A stretch of 64,000 nucleotides of DNA from Micromonospora sp. CB01531 (GTDB lineage: Bacteria; Actinomycetota; Actinomycetes; Mycobacteriales; Micromonosporaceae): NCBI RefSeq assembly GCF_001905095.1, contig NZ_LWLS01000066.1, forward strand, positions 43,087 to 107,086, read 5' to 3'. The notes under the pieces were generated by a model that saw only the letters and a program-made list of their open reading frames with translations, was not told the DNA's origin and did not search any database. Numbering within the stretch: position 1 is the stretch's first letter; each line of letters opens with the position of its first letter. The position numbers were made by a program, and so were the translations under genes. Below, in pieces: positions 1 to 9,900 of this stretch.

Positions 1-932
1 ACGGCCTGCACCAGCAGTTGCATTGAGGTCGGAGCCCCTGCTGCCAGGACGACCTGGTTGAGCTGAGTGAGGAACAACGCCGCGACGGCCGTGGCGAGTG
101 CGTTGCTGATGCCGCCGGCGAGAAGGCTCCCTCCGAGGACCACCGCCGCGATGGACGACAGCTGGTAGGAGTTGCCGAGCAGGATGTCGGGGGTTCGCAG
201 GTATCCGGCCAGCAGCATGCCGGCGAGCGAGTAGAGGACGCCGGCGGCGGCGTAGGCGCCCACTTGGTACAGGCGGGTGCGGATGCCCACGAGGCGGGCG
301 GCATCGACGCTGGCTCCGACAGCCATGAATCTGCGTCCCACCACGGTGCGGCGACGCATCCACTGCACCAGGAGCGTCAACGCGAGGGCGACGAGGAGCA
401 GGTTCGGGATGCCGAGCACCGAACCTACGGAGAAGCTGCTGAAGTCGGGGTTGGCTGATCCGGGGAAGCCCTTTGAGACGGCGAAAACGACACCGATGAG
501 GATGGAGTTCATCGCCAGGGTTGCGACGAAGGCGGCGATGCGGACGTGCACGACGACAAACCCGATGAGCACTCCGGCGCCGGCCCCGACGAGCAGGCCA
601 AGCAGCGCGGCAACAGGCAGCGACACACCCAGCATCTCGGGAACCTTGGTGACGAACACAGCAGCCAGGGCCACGGCACCCGGCACGGAGAGGTCGATGC
701 CGCCGTGCGCGATCACGAGCGACTGCCCCAGCGCGGCGATCATCAGGATCGCCGCGAAGGGCAGCATCGAGGCCAGCGCGGATCCGGAGAGGCTCCCGGG
801 GGCGAGCAGAGGGCTGATCACGAACAGCGCCGCGGCCATGATCCAGACCGTCGTGAACGGGTTGGGGCGCAACATGGGACGCCGGGACGACAGCTTGCCC
901 GTCCGGTCCGGTTGCTGCACGTCGATCGTCAT
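1..932 (-). CDS. Sugar-type ABC transporter permease (RbsC-like), partial
   Basis: Partial gene: the 3' end lies beyond the left edge, and about 310 N-terminal residues are visible. The minus-strand product begins MTIDVQQPDRTG and is almost continuously hydrophobic. It carries GQSLVIAHGGIDLSV, the cytoplasmic loop signature of RbsC/XylH-type inner-membrane permeases (BPD_transp_2 family). The ATG at 932 is preceded by AAAGGA at a normal distance. The upstream SDR gene ends 37 bp before it on the same strand, so the two are probably co-transcribed from the divergent promoter near 1.75 kb. The binding protein and ATPase would lie outside the window. The substrate is unknown; the neighbouring sugar-acid-type dehydratase suggests a sugar or sugar-acid derivative (inference). 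Confidence 0.85.
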   Translation of the reverse strand, partial: MTIDVQQPDRTGKLSSRRPMLRPNPFTTVWIMAAALFVISPLLAPGSLSGSALASMLPFAAILMIAALGQSLVIAHGGIDLSVPGAVALAAVFVTKVPEMLGVSLPVAALLGLLVGAGAGVLIGFVVVHVRIAAFVATLAMNSILIGVVFAVSKGFPGSANPDFSSFSVGSVLGIPNLLLVALALTLLVQWMRRRTVVGRRFMAVGASVDAARLVGIRTRLYQVGAYAAAGVLYSLAGMLLAGYLRTPDILLGNSYQLSSIAAVVLGGSLLAGGISNALATAVAALFLTQLNQVVLAAGAPTSMQLLVQA

Positions 933-969
933 CGAATTGGTCCTTTCACTGCTCCGGGCAACAGGCGGC

Positions 970-1722
970 TCAGACAGCGGTGTAGCCGCCGTCGACGGGC
1001 AGGTCGGCTCCGGTGATGAAGGCCGCCTCAGGTCCGAGGAGAAACGCGATCACGCCGGAGATCTCGGCCGGCTCGGCGATTCGCCGCAGTGGATGCGCCG
1101 CGATCAGCTGATCTTCGGCCGCAGCGGGATCGGACTGGCTAGCCAGGTAGCCCCTCAGCTGGGCCGTCTCGACCGATCCAGGGCTGACGACGTTGCACCG
1201 GATGCCGTGCTGGGCGTAGTCCACGGCGATCTGCCGGCTCAGCTGGACGACCGCACCCTTGGACGCGCAGTACGCCGGCTGTTTGGGTAGCCCGACGTGC
1301 CCGGAGATCGATGACGTGTTGACTATCGCGCCGCCGCTGTCCTGCTCCAGGAACGCGCGGACTGCGTGCTTGCACGTCAGGAATGTGCCGGTCGCGTTCA
1401 CCGCCATGACCTGCGACCACTCCTGCAGGGTGGTCTCGGTCAGGGCGCGGGAACTCATCGTCGCGGCGCAGTTGACGAGCCCCGACAGAGTGCCCCAGCG
1501 CTGGCGGGCCTCCGCCACGAACCCCGCAACGGCGGCTTCGTCGGTCACGTCTGCCGGCCTTGCGAGGACATCGAGCCCGCGTCCGGCCAGTTCGTCGGCG
1601 GTGCGGCGGACGCCGTCACCGTTGCGGTCTACCAGCAGCACGCCGCTGCCGCGCTCGGCCAACAGCCGGGCGGTGTCGGCGCCGATGCCACCGCCGGCTC
1701 CAGTCACGATCACGCCGGTCAT
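970..1722 (-). CDS. Short-chain dehydrogenase/reductase (SDR)
   Basis: NAD(P)-dependent oxidoreductase of about 250 aa, the normal size for a classical SDR. It shows the N-terminal TGAGGGIGAD dinucleotide-binding motif, an NTSSISG segment with the catalytic serine, YCASKGA with the catalytic Tyr and Lys, and a C-terminal ITGADLPVDGGYTAV tail typical of the family. The frame is open further upstream to 1785, but the ATG at 1722 is chosen because AAGGAG lies just before it and the glycine motif follows directly. It is first in a minus-strand unit with the permease and diverges from the amidase gene. The substrate is not known; oxidation of a sugar or hydroxy acid fits the context. Confidence 0.85.
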   Translation of the reverse strand: MTGVIVTGAGGGIGADTARLLAERGSGVLLVDRNGDGVRRTADELAGRGLDVLARPADVTDEAAVAGFVAEARQRWGTLSGLVNCAATMSSRALTETTLQEWSQVMAVNATGTFLTCKHAVRAFLEQDSGGAIVNTSSISGHVGLPKQPAYCASKGAVVQLSRQIAVDYAQHGIRCNVVSPGSVETAQLRGYLASQSDPAAAEDQLIAAHPLRRIAEPAEISGVIAFLLGPEAAFITGADLPVDGGYTAV

Positions 1723-1751
1723 GCGGCTTGCTCCTTGAACATGCGGGGAAG

Positions 1752-1779
1752 ATTGACATGCTGCATGCAGCATGTCAAT
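1752..1779. promoter_or_regulatory. Perfect 28-bp palindrome in the divergent promoter region
   Basis: Half-site ATTGACATGCTGCA followed immediately by its exact reverse complement, with no spacer. It lies 30 bp upstream of the SDR start and 47 bp upstream of the amidase start. It is the obvious operator candidate for the GntR regulator encoded at the end of the rightward unit. That assignment is inference. Confidence 0.7.
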
Positions 1780-1826
1780 ACTCATGCAAGTCGCCTTCAG
1801 TTCCGTCCCCGAACGAGGAGCCCCAG

Positions 1827-2681
1827 GTGGAGACCAAGACCAACTCGCTGGTCAGCGTGGCCGTGGCGCAGGTGCCGTCGGCCCCGGGTGCTCTCGACCG
1901 CAACGTGAGCATCACGGCAGCCCACATCCGCGATGCGGGCCACCGGGGGCACGACCTTGTCGTCTTCCCCGAGTGCACGCTCAGCGGCTACATGTTTGAC
2001 AGCCCGGAACAGACGCGCGCGGCCGCCCTCACCACCGCGGATCACCGTCTGGCCGCCTTGGTGGAAGCCTGCGGCAACGCGGACGTGCTCGCCGTGGTGG
2101 GCCTGCTGGAGCTGCAGGGACCGGACGTCTACAACTCGGCCCTCCTGATCAGCGGAGACGGGATCCTCGGCCGCTACCGGAAGGAGCACCTGCCGTTCTT
2201 CGGAGCCGACCGGTTCGTGTCGCCCGGCGACGACCGCGCCCCCCGGGTGATCGACACGCCGATCGGTCGCATCGGCCTGATGATCTGCTTCGACCTGCGC
2301 TTTCCGGAGTCAGCAAGGGTCCCGGCGTTGCAGGGGGCCGACGTCATCGCCATGCCAACCGCCTGGCCGGCTTCCGCCACACTTCTCGCCGAGCACTTCA
2401 CACGTGTTCGAGCGGTCGAGAACCTCGTTTACCTGGCGGTGGCCGACCGCGGTGACGAGGAGAACGGCACGACGTACCTCGGCGGCAGCCAGGTGGTCGC
2501 TCCGACCGGAGAGGTGCTCGTCCGCGCGGACCAACGCGAGGGCATCTTCGGCACCGACGTGGACCTCGAGGTGGCACGCACCAAGCGGCTCGTCTTCATT
2601 CCCGGTGAGTACGAACTCGCGGTGTTCGACCAACGCAAGCCGCAGCAGTACGGCGTCCTCACCCAGACCCCCGAGAACTAG
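1827..2681 (+). CDS. Carbon-nitrogen hydrolase (nitrilase superfamily amidase)
   Basis: Cytoplasmic C-N hydrolase of 284 aa. The Glu-Lys-Cys triad is complete: E49 in FPECTLSGY, K119 in YRKEHLPFFG and C154 in MICFDLRFPE. These residues place it in the amidase/carbamoylase branch rather than proving a true nitrilase. The start is the GTG at 1827, because GAGGAG lies six bases before it and homology begins directly; open frame further upstream crosses the promoter palindrome and is not used. It is first in a rightward unit with a cyclase-family protein, an IlvD/Edd dehydratase and a GntR regulator, spaced 20-52 bp, so it probably hydrolyses an amide or carbamoyl intermediate of one pathway. The substrate is unknown. 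Confidence 0.87.
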   Translation: METKTNSLVSVAVAQVPSAPGALDRNVSITAAHIRDAGHRGHDLVVFPECTLSGYMFDSPEQTRAAALTTADHRLAALVEACGNADVLAVVGLLELQGPDVYNSALLISGDGILGRYRKEHLPFFGADRFVSPGDDRAPRVIDTPIGRIGLMICFDLRFPESARVPALQGADVIAMPTAWPASATLLAEHFTRVRAVENLVYLAVADRGDEENGTTYLGGSQVVAPTGEVLVRADQREGIFGTDVDLEVARTKRLVFIPGEYELAVFDQRKPQQYGVLTQTPEN

Positions 2682-2701
2682 GCCGGAAGAGAGGCACCGA
2701 C

Positions 2702-3676
2702 ATGTGCGGACCGGAGATCATCACCGACGAGGTGCGCAGGAAGATCGCTGCGTACGCGGCGAAGTTCCGTGAGGTGACGAAGAGCCCCTTCGGGCCCGAC
2801 GACGAGATCGGCATGCTCAACCTGTTGTCGCCGCAAGCCGCCCGCAAGGCGGTGCAGCGTGCCGACGGGGGCGCCGCGATCGACCTGTCGGTCGACATGT
2901 TCATGGGCATGCCTTCCTGGATCAAGGCGGGCGACCCGGCATTCCAGCAGTGGATGACGCACACACCGCCGGGCACGGTGCTCGACGACCTCACCGGGGC
3001 AGGCCCAGACCAGAACGAGCTGGTGGCGTACTCGGGCGACGCCGTTTCGATGTACACCCACACCGGCACACACATCGACACCCTCAACCACTTCGGATAC
3101 CGCGGGAAGATCTGGAACAGCTTCTCCGCCGACCAGCACCTGAGCTCACGCCACTGGATCAAGTGCGGAGCAGACAAGATCCCGCCGATCATCGGCCGTG
3201 GCGTACTGTTCGACGTCGCCGCGCTGCACGGCGTGGACATGCTTCCGGACAACTACGGCATTAGTGCCCAGGACCTGCAGGACACCCTGCGCCGCCAGCA
3301 GCTGGAGTTCCACCCCGGCGACATCGCCCTGATCCGGACGGGCCGGATGACGCAGTGGCCCGACCCCTCGCGGTACATCGACAACAGCCCCGGCCTCAAT
3401 CTCGATGGTGCGCGTTGGCTGGCGCGGGCCGGTGCGTCGGTCATCGGCGGTGACAACTCCGCGCTCGAGCAGATGCCGGCCGACGACGACGAGAACTGGC
3501 AGGTCGTGCACACCTACCTGCTCGGCGAAGCGGGTGTCCCGATGATGGAACTCGTCGACTGCGAGCAACTGTCCGCCGAGAACCTTTACGAGTTCGCCTT
3601 CGTGGGTGCCTGCCTGAAGATCCGCGGCGCGACCGGGGCCCCGATGCGGCCCCTCGCCATGCCCTTCACCTCCTGA
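2702..3676 (+). CDS. Cyclase family protein (kynurenine formamidase-like hydrolase)
   Basis: Putative metal-dependent hydrolase of the PF04199 cyclase/kynurenine formamidase family, 324 aa. The metal-binding signature is HTGTHID at residues 120-126, followed by H130. Other family blocks are HPGDIALIRTG and a segment ending IGGDNSALEQMP. It follows the amidase by 20 bp and has an AG-rich ribosome site. The long form (over 300 aa) is typical of the branch found beside catabolic genes, whereas true formamidases are near 210 aa. No tryptophan-pathway gene is adjacent, so a lactone, amide or cyclic acid substrate is more likely than formylkynurenine (inference). Confidence 0.82.
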   Translation: MCGPEIITDEVRRKIAAYAAKFREVTKSPFGPDDEIGMLNLLSPQAARKAVQRADGGAAIDLSVDMFMGMPSWIKAGDPAFQQWMTHTPPGTVLDDLTGAGPDQNELVAYSGDAVSMYTHTGTHIDTLNHFGYRGKIWNSFSADQHLSSRHWIKCGADKIPPIIGRGVLFDVAALHGVDMLPDNYGISAQDLQDTLRRQQLEFHPGDIALIRTGRMTQWPDPSRYIDNSPGLNLDGARWLARAGASVIGGDNSALEQMPADDDENWQVVHTYLLGEAGVPMMELVDCEQLSAENLYEFAFVGACLKIRGATGAPMRPLAMPFTS

Positions 3677-3717
3677 CGCCCCGACGGCGCCCTAGTACAC
3701 GAGAAACGAGGCACCAC

Positions 3718-5412
3718 ATGCCCCCCAAGTCCGCTGGCTCGGCCGTCGACTCCAGCCGCACCGCCTACGGCGACGAGGAGTTCAGCCGTTTCCTGCGACG
3801 CGGCTTCCTGGCGTCCAGTGGCTACGACGACGTCGACCTGGAGCGGCCGGTCATCGGCATCGCGGTCACCACGTCCAGCTACAACACCTGCCACCGTGAC
3901 ATGCCAGCATTGGTGGAGGCGGTGAAACGCGGCGTCCTGGAGGCCGGCGGGCTGCCGATGACGTTCCCGACCATCTCCCTCGGGGAGATCCTCACCTCCC
4001 CCACCTCGATGCTCTACCGCAATCTGATGGCGATGGACACCGAGGAGATGATCCGCGCGCTGCCCATGGATGCCGCCATCCTGCTCGGCGGCTGCGACAA
4101 GACCGTTCCGGCGCAACTCATGGCGGCGGCCTCGTCGGACAAACCGGTGCTTCTCGAGGTCGTAGGGCCGATGATGACCGGCAGCTGGCGGGGCGAGCGG
4201 ATGGGTGCCTGCACCGACTGCCGACGGCTCTGGGCAAGCCACCGCGCCGGCGAGCTGGACACCGACGAGATCACCGAGGCGCGCGGCGAACTGGTCACCA
4301 CCGCAGGCACGTGCGCGGTGATGGGCACCGCTTCCACCATGGCGTGCATGACGGAGGCTCTCGGCATGATGCTGCCCGGCGGCGCCACCCCGGGCGCCTC
4401 CACAGGTGAACGGCTGCGCCACGGTGTGGCGACCGGACGCCGCGCGGTCGCCCTAGCCGAGCAGGGCGGCCCGCTCCCCCGCGATGTCCTCACGCGCGCA
4501 GCCTTCGACAACGCCATTCGGGTGCTCGCGGCACTGGGCGGATCCACCAACGCGCTGGTGCACCTCGTCGCCGTCGCTCGCCGCGCGGGCGTGGACCTCA
4601 AGCTCGCGGACTTCGACACCGTGGGCGCCAAGGTGCCGCTGCTGGTCGACTGCAAGCCCTCGGGACAGAACTACATGCAGGACTTCCACCACTCCGGCGG
4701 CCTGCCCGCACTGCTCAAGGTCCTCGAGCCCGAACTCGACACGACCACCATCGGAGTGACCGGCCGCGCCCTTCACGAGCTACTAGGAGACGTTCCCGCC
4801 AGGCAACAGTGGCAGAGCACGATCCGCTCACTCGAGGACCCGCTCGGGCCCCCCGGCGCGCTTGCGGTCCTGCGCGGTTCGCTGGCCCCCAACGGTGCGG
4901 TGCTCAAGACCTCGGCCGCCAGTCCGCACCTCCTGCAACACACCGGGCCGGCGTTCGTGCTGGACGCGGACCAGGACATCGCCTCGGTGCTGGACGACCC
5001 GGATCTCGACATCACACCCGAGCATGTGCTGGTGCTCCGTTCCGCCGGTCCGAAGGCAGCGGGGATGCCGGAGGCCGGCGCGCTTCCGATCCCCCGGAAG
5101 CTGGCCCGTCAAGGGGTGCGCGACATGGTGCGGGTCTCGGACGCCCGGATGAGCGGAACGTCGTACGGCACGGTCGTACTCCACTGCGACCCGGAAGCAG
5201 CAGCCGGCGGGCCCCTCGCGGTCGTCCGCAACGGTGACCTGATCCGCCTCGACGTCGCCGCACGTCGTCTGGACCTCCTCGTCGACGACGATGAGGTACA
5301 GCGCAGGCTGCGCGACTACGTGCCTCCGGCAGCACCGCAGCGTGGTTGGGGGCGCCTATACGCCGAGACCGTTCTGCCGGCAAGTCAGGGCGCTGACTTG
5401 TCCTTTCTTTGA
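3718..5412 (+). CDS. IlvD/Edd family dehydratase, probably sugar-acid dehydratase
   Basis: Iron-sulfur dehydratase of 564 aa. The three cluster cysteines are in YNTCHRDM (C58), GGCDKT (C126, with the following lysine K128) and TAGTCAVMG (C199), the pattern of [2Fe-2S] IlvD/sugar-acid dehydratases. GGSTNALVHLVAVARRAG and SDARMSGTSYGTVVLHC are conserved substrate-side motifs. It dehydrates a 2,3-dihydroxy acid to the 2-keto-3-deoxy acid. Beside a sugar-type permease, an SDR and hydrolases, and with no other ilv genes, a catabolic aldonate role is more likely than isoleucine/valine synthesis (inference). It lies 41 bp after the cyclase gene and 51 bp before the GntR gene. Confidence 0.85.
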   Translation: MPPKSAGSAVDSSRTAYGDEEFSRFLRRGFLASSGYDDVDLERPVIGIAVTTSSYNTCHRDMPALVEAVKRGVLEAGGLPMTFPTISLGEILTSPTSMLYRNLMAMDTEEMIRALPMDAAILLGGCDKTVPAQLMAAASSDKPVLLEVVGPMMTGSWRGERMGACTDCRRLWASHRAGELDTDEITEARGELVTTAGTCAVMGTASTMACMTEALGMMLPGGATPGASTGERLRHGVATGRRAVALAEQGGPLPRDVLTRAAFDNAIRVLAALGGSTNALVHLVAVARRAGVDLKLADFDTVGAKVPLLVDCKPSGQNYMQDFHHSGGLPALLKVLEPELDTTTIGVTGRALHELLGDVPARQQWQSTIRSLEDPLGPPGALAVLRGSLAPNGAVLKTSAASPHLLQHTGPAFVLDADQDIASVLDDPDLDITPEHVLVLRSAGPKAAGMPEAGALPIPRKLARQGVRDMVRVSDARMSGTSYGTVVLHCDPEAAAGGPLAVVRNGDLIRLDVAARRLDLLVDDDEVQRRLRDYVPPAAPQRGWGRLYAETVLPASQGADLSFL

Positions 5413-5463
5413 TAGAGGCACTATGAAGAACAATCGGACCGGGCAACAGAGAAGGATCGTGTC

Positions 5464-6168
5464 GTGAAGCCACTGGTGATCGATCAGGCATCCCTGACGG
5501 AGCGCGTGTTCGAGCAAATCCGTGACGCGATCCTCGCCGGCGAGCTGGCACCAGGGACGCTGTACTCGGTCGTAGAGCTGTCCAACCAGCTCGGGGTCTC
5601 ACGTACCCCGGTGCGCGAGGCCCTTCTCCAGCTGGCCAGCAACGGGATGGTTCGATTCGAGCGCAGCAAGGGCGTGCGGATTCTCGAGCTCTCCACGCAG
5701 GACATCGAGGAGATCTACATGTTGCGGATCTTCCTCGAGGCACCGGCCGCGTACCGCGCTGCCCAGCACATGCCTCAGGAGCACCGGGAGGCGTTCCAAT
5801 CGGCGTTCGCCGGAATGCGCGCGGCATGCGAGGCCGGCAACGAGCGGCAGTTCCAGAAGCACGACCTGACCTTCCACGAGGCGATCCTGCGGGCTGCGGG
5901 GAACTCGCGGGTGGTCGAGGCCGTCGCGAAGGTCCGGTCGCAGATGCACTCCCTGGGTCTGTCCACCACCAGGACGCGCACGCTGTCGGACATCCTGTCA
6001 GTCCACGAGCGCATCTACGACGAGGTTCTTGCGGGCAACCCAGCGGGAGCGGCGAAGGCGGTTCAGGAGCACCTGGTCGGCACACTACGCATGCTCATCC
6101 GGCAGTCGACACGTGACACCACCGCGGAGGAGTACCAGCCGCCCGTGATCCCCACCTTCCCTGACTGA
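5464..6168 (+). CDS. GntR family transcriptional regulator (FCD type)
   Basis: DNA-binding regulator of 234 aa. The N-terminal winged helix contains LAPGTLYSVVELSNQLGVS followed by RTPVREAL, the GntR signature. The C-terminal all-helical FCD domain retains candidate metal/ligand residues in KHDLTFHEAIL and LSVHERIYDEVL. The start is GTG with AAGGA upstream. It closes the rightward catabolic unit and is the likely local repressor, with the 28-bp palindrome between the SDR and amidase genes as its probable operator. The effector is likely a pathway acid, as for most FCD regulators (inference). Confidence 0.88.
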   Translation: MKPLVIDQASLTERVFEQIRDAILAGELAPGTLYSVVELSNQLGVSRTPVREALLQLASNGMVRFERSKGVRILELSTQDIEEIYMLRIFLEAPAAYRAAQHMPQEHREAFQSAFAGMRAACEAGNERQFQKHDLTFHEAILRAAGNSRVVEAVAKVRSQMHSLGLSTTRTRTLSDILSVHERIYDEVLAGNPAGAAKAVQEHLVGTLRMLIRQSTRDTTAEEYQPPVIPTFPD

Positions 6169-6324
6169 CGGAGTCTGGTGCGCTGGCATGCCCGGCCACC
6201 CGCAGGCGACCGCGCCCCGGACCGGCCTGCCGGTGAGCTGGCCGGGCACTTCGGCGCCCTGCGGGTGCGTCCCGCCGGCCGGACCATCCAGCGCGGATCC
6301 AGTGCGGTGAGGACGCTGTCCTGC

Positions 6325-6535
6325 CAGAATGCTGGCTGCTCCTGCAGTCCCGACCAGGACGAGCCCAGCGATTACTGGCTGTGCGGCCCGCCTGCCGACA
6401 CATCCGTTGAGTGAACTGGTCCGCCTGGCCAAGAGCCGCTGGCGGTCGAGCACGACTACCCCGAACTCAGGACCGCCCTCGGGCTCGACCACTTCGAAGG
6501 CCGCTCCTGGATCGGCTGGCGCTCCCAAAGCAGTG
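6325..6535 (+). pseudogene. IS701-type transposase remnant
   Basis: Decayed C-terminal part of a transposase. Segments in different frames read LSELVRLAKSRWR, then EHDYPELRTALGLDHFEGRS, matching the conserved end of IS701-like transposases (RWR..EHDY.EL...LGLDHFEGRSW). At least one single-base frameshift separates the two. Nothing else is recognisable in 6169-6324 or 6536-6978, about 600 bp that seem to be non-coding debris before the next large gene. Confidence 0.7.
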
Positions 6536-6984
6536 GGCAGACCTGACCCCGTACGCCGCTAGGCCGGCGCGGCGATGGCCCCGGATGCTCCTGGCGCTCG
6601 TGGCGGTCGTCTGCGCCGGCCTTGTTACTGTGCGCGCGCCGCGGGCGGTGCGGAAGCAGTCTGCGGTCTTTGGCTTCTCTCAGGCCGACCACAGAACGAC
6701 GGGGTTGGCTTCGAGCATGAACCAAGGAGGCAGCCGTATCGACGCCATCCGCTCATCGGCATTCCGGACACCCCGGCAGCTGTCGGCTCGGCCACGGCAT
6801 GTGACCGCCTCGCCGGCAGTCACGTTTCGCGCCAGTACGCCAGCCCAGAGGCACCTCGGTCTGACGAATTTGCCCGGCTGTTCGCGAGAAAGGTTGTGCG
6901 CACGCCGCCAGACGGTCCCCCAGCAATCGTCCGAGCGGATCTCGTCCCGCGTCGATGGATCCGCTTACCGTGGGGTAGGTGACG

Positions 6985-9900
6985 ATGCCGGGGGGTAACG
7001 TGGGAGAGCCTTACCAGCAAGGGGAGATCGTCGAGTCGGCCCAAGCTGCCGCCACTGATTCGGTGGTGCTGGGCGCAGTCCCGTCGCCACGGCCGGCACC
7101 GGAGCCGGCATCAACGGTCACCCCGGCGGACGCGCCCCACCCCGTGACGGCGGAGGCCTCTGGGGGTGGGGACGGCGGCTCGCGGCGGCAGGAACGCGCG
7201 AAGCCGCGGACGGGCCGCGTGCGACACGGTGCGCTCAACCGTCTGATCATGGTTCGTACGTCAGCCTGGCGCATCCCGGAGATCGAACTGCTGCGGCGGG
7301 ACCCGGACCGCTCCCCGGACAGTCTCGCTACCGAACCAGGCGGTGTGGAATTCGCCGCGCATCGTCGCCTACTCGACGCTCTCCTCCGGACGGACGGGGT
7401 GCCGGACGGGGCGGCCTGGCTGGGGCGGGTCCGCGATGGAGACGATGCCGTCGACTACAAACGTGCCGACAGTGAAGCGGGCCGGTCACTGATGACCGAG
7501 CTGGTGGACGAGGTGCGGCAGGGGTGTTTGGCCGCATTGGACAAAGACCGGCAGGCCTGGGGTCAGCTGGCCGAGCTGCGGCATCAAATATTCCTGGAGC
7601 CGCGGCGGCTGCAGTCGCTGCGCGATCCGGCGGATCCGGACCGGCCCCTGTATGCGGTCGTCGACATCTCCTTTTCCTACCTCGTGAAGCGGCCGCTGTG
7701 CCGAGCCAGCGTCTCGGTTTGGACGTCGCTGCCCCGTAGCCGTCGGCATGTCCCTGAGGAGCTGCTGGCGGTGAACGGCGCGCAGGACGTGCAGATCCCC
7801 GCTGAGCAGCTACCCGCCTACCGCGCCTATTTGCTGCGGGTCGGTGAGAGCCTGCAGCGGTTGCTTGCCGCACAACTCCTGCCGGTCCAGTTCCGGATCT
7901 TCGATTGGCAGTACGACTTACCGACGTTCTGGGTGGCCGTCCCGGCGTCTCTGCGCAGCGACGCCTACCGCTATCTGGAGCAGAGCGACCGGGTCGGTGA
8001 TCGGCTCGCGCGCGAGCTGCTACTGACCGGCACCGCTCGGGACTCCGTGGTGAGCCGCGCCGTGATCAACGGCGACTTCATGGTGCTGCGCCGGTTTCGG
8101 CGGGAGGACGAGACCTACACTCCGCACTACCTGATCCTGCCATCGCGCAACGGCTACCCGGCCCGTGACGCCGAAGGCCAGCGGGACTCGGACCGGCAGG
8201 CGGCCGCGATCCGCCGCCAGGAGGAGAACGCCGCGGGGATCGTCACCGCCCTCAGTGAACTCGAGGCGAAAAGCGGCAGCGAGCTGTACACGGTGGAGCG
8301 TGACCTGGAAATTTGGAAAAACCATCTTCAGGTCTACACCGCGATGGCTGAACGCGGCGCGTTTCTGTGGGACGCGCTCTCGACCCACCTGCCGATGCGG
8401 CGCGGTCGAACGCTCAACGAAGCGCACCGCGCGGTGCAGTTGCTGCACCAGATCCTGCTCCAAGGGGTAGCCGACCTCGGCCATCTGCGCGCACTGACGC
8501 GGGCCTCCAGTGCCGACATCGACGCGGCGGCCGAGCAGTTGCAGGACGACTTCGACGCGAAACTCACCGAGTTGCACGGGCGAAGTGTGCGCGGACTGCG
8601 CGGAGCGATCACCGAGACCGGACTGTTCGCCCGGGTACGCCAGCACGGCGCGGAAATCGTCGAGCAGTCCTCCTGGGTCAAGTCTCGGTACGACGACCTC
8701 GTGGCCGCGATCACCTCCGCGTTCGACGAGCGGCGGGTCCGCGAGGCGGACGTGATCCAGAAGGGCGGCGTGGTGATCAGCCTCGCGGTGGGACTGGTCA
8801 GCCTGGTGACAGTCCTGGACGCGACGACGGACATGAAAACCCCCAAGGACATCGCGCCGACCCCCGGCGCGCCGGCGGATGGCAACTGGCTGCGCTGGCT
8901 GCATGACCAGGCACTGGGGTTGCTGTCCCGGCACGCCGACGAGGCGGCGCTGTTCAGCCTTGCCTGCGGAGTCGCCGTCCTGGGCGTAGCGGTGTATGTC
9001 TGGGTCAGGTTCAGGTCCTCGGGTCGGCTGAGCTCTCGGCAGTTTCGCCGGCTCTATGACGGGTCACGCCGCCGGCTCGTCCTGCGCGACGGCCACGGGG
9101 TGTGGCACTTCCTAAGGGACGCCTCGACCGACAGCCTCGAGGATTTCCTCGGCAGCACGCGGCGCCCGCCAGCCAAACCCGAGGAAAACCGACCGCCCGG
9201 AACACCCGCGTCCAGGGCACCTCGGGCGGACGCCCCGAAGAACCGGCAGCGTTGGGCCGAGCACGATGACGCCCTGGCCGGGCGCTTCGCCGACCTGTGG
9301 GATCGGGCGGCTCCGATGAAGGTGCGGCGGCAGGACCGGGTCCGTTCCGACATCAAGGCACTGGCCCGACGAATCGAACACTGGGGCATTCACGGCCTGC
9401 TACTCACCGAGCGTCCTCGCCAACTACATGAGTACGTGCTGCCCCGACTCATCTGCCTCTACCGGTTCTGCATCCCGTGGCCGGACTCGTTCATCGAAAA
9501 GGTGGGCCGACAGAACCGCCCGAAGAGCCTCGTGCCGGACAGCGAGTTCGTGCGGGCGATGCAGTGGCTCGGCTTTCAGCGCGACCAGGCAATGGAGTTC
9601 GACAGGCACCTACACAGCTGGCAGAAGCGCCAGATCAACGAGACCCAGGACGCCGCCGAATCCGCCGGAAAATCCGTACCCGCTCAGTACGCTCGGCGAC
9701 TTCTCGATCTTCTGAATGAGTTGGAACTCTCCGCGTACTGCACGGCGGAAAACGTCGAACGGCTGCTGGTCCATTCGGAAGCAGCGGCCGCCGAGAATCG
9801 ACCCGCGCCGCCGGAGGCGCCTCCGCGGGTATGGACCCAGGTCGTAGTGCAGCCCGGCGACCTGAATCCGAACGGCGAACCGACCCACCAGGCGCTCGAG

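Noticed and set aside
277..1290. Long plus-strand open frame of over 330 codons
   Set aside because: It is antisense to the permease and SDR genes, Arg/Ala/Thr-rich with no family motif; the minus-strand products carry clear signatures.
5012..6085. Long minus-strand frame under the dehydratase and GntR genes
   Set aside because: Arginine/proline-rich antisense of high-GC coding DNA; the plus-strand genes are unambiguous.
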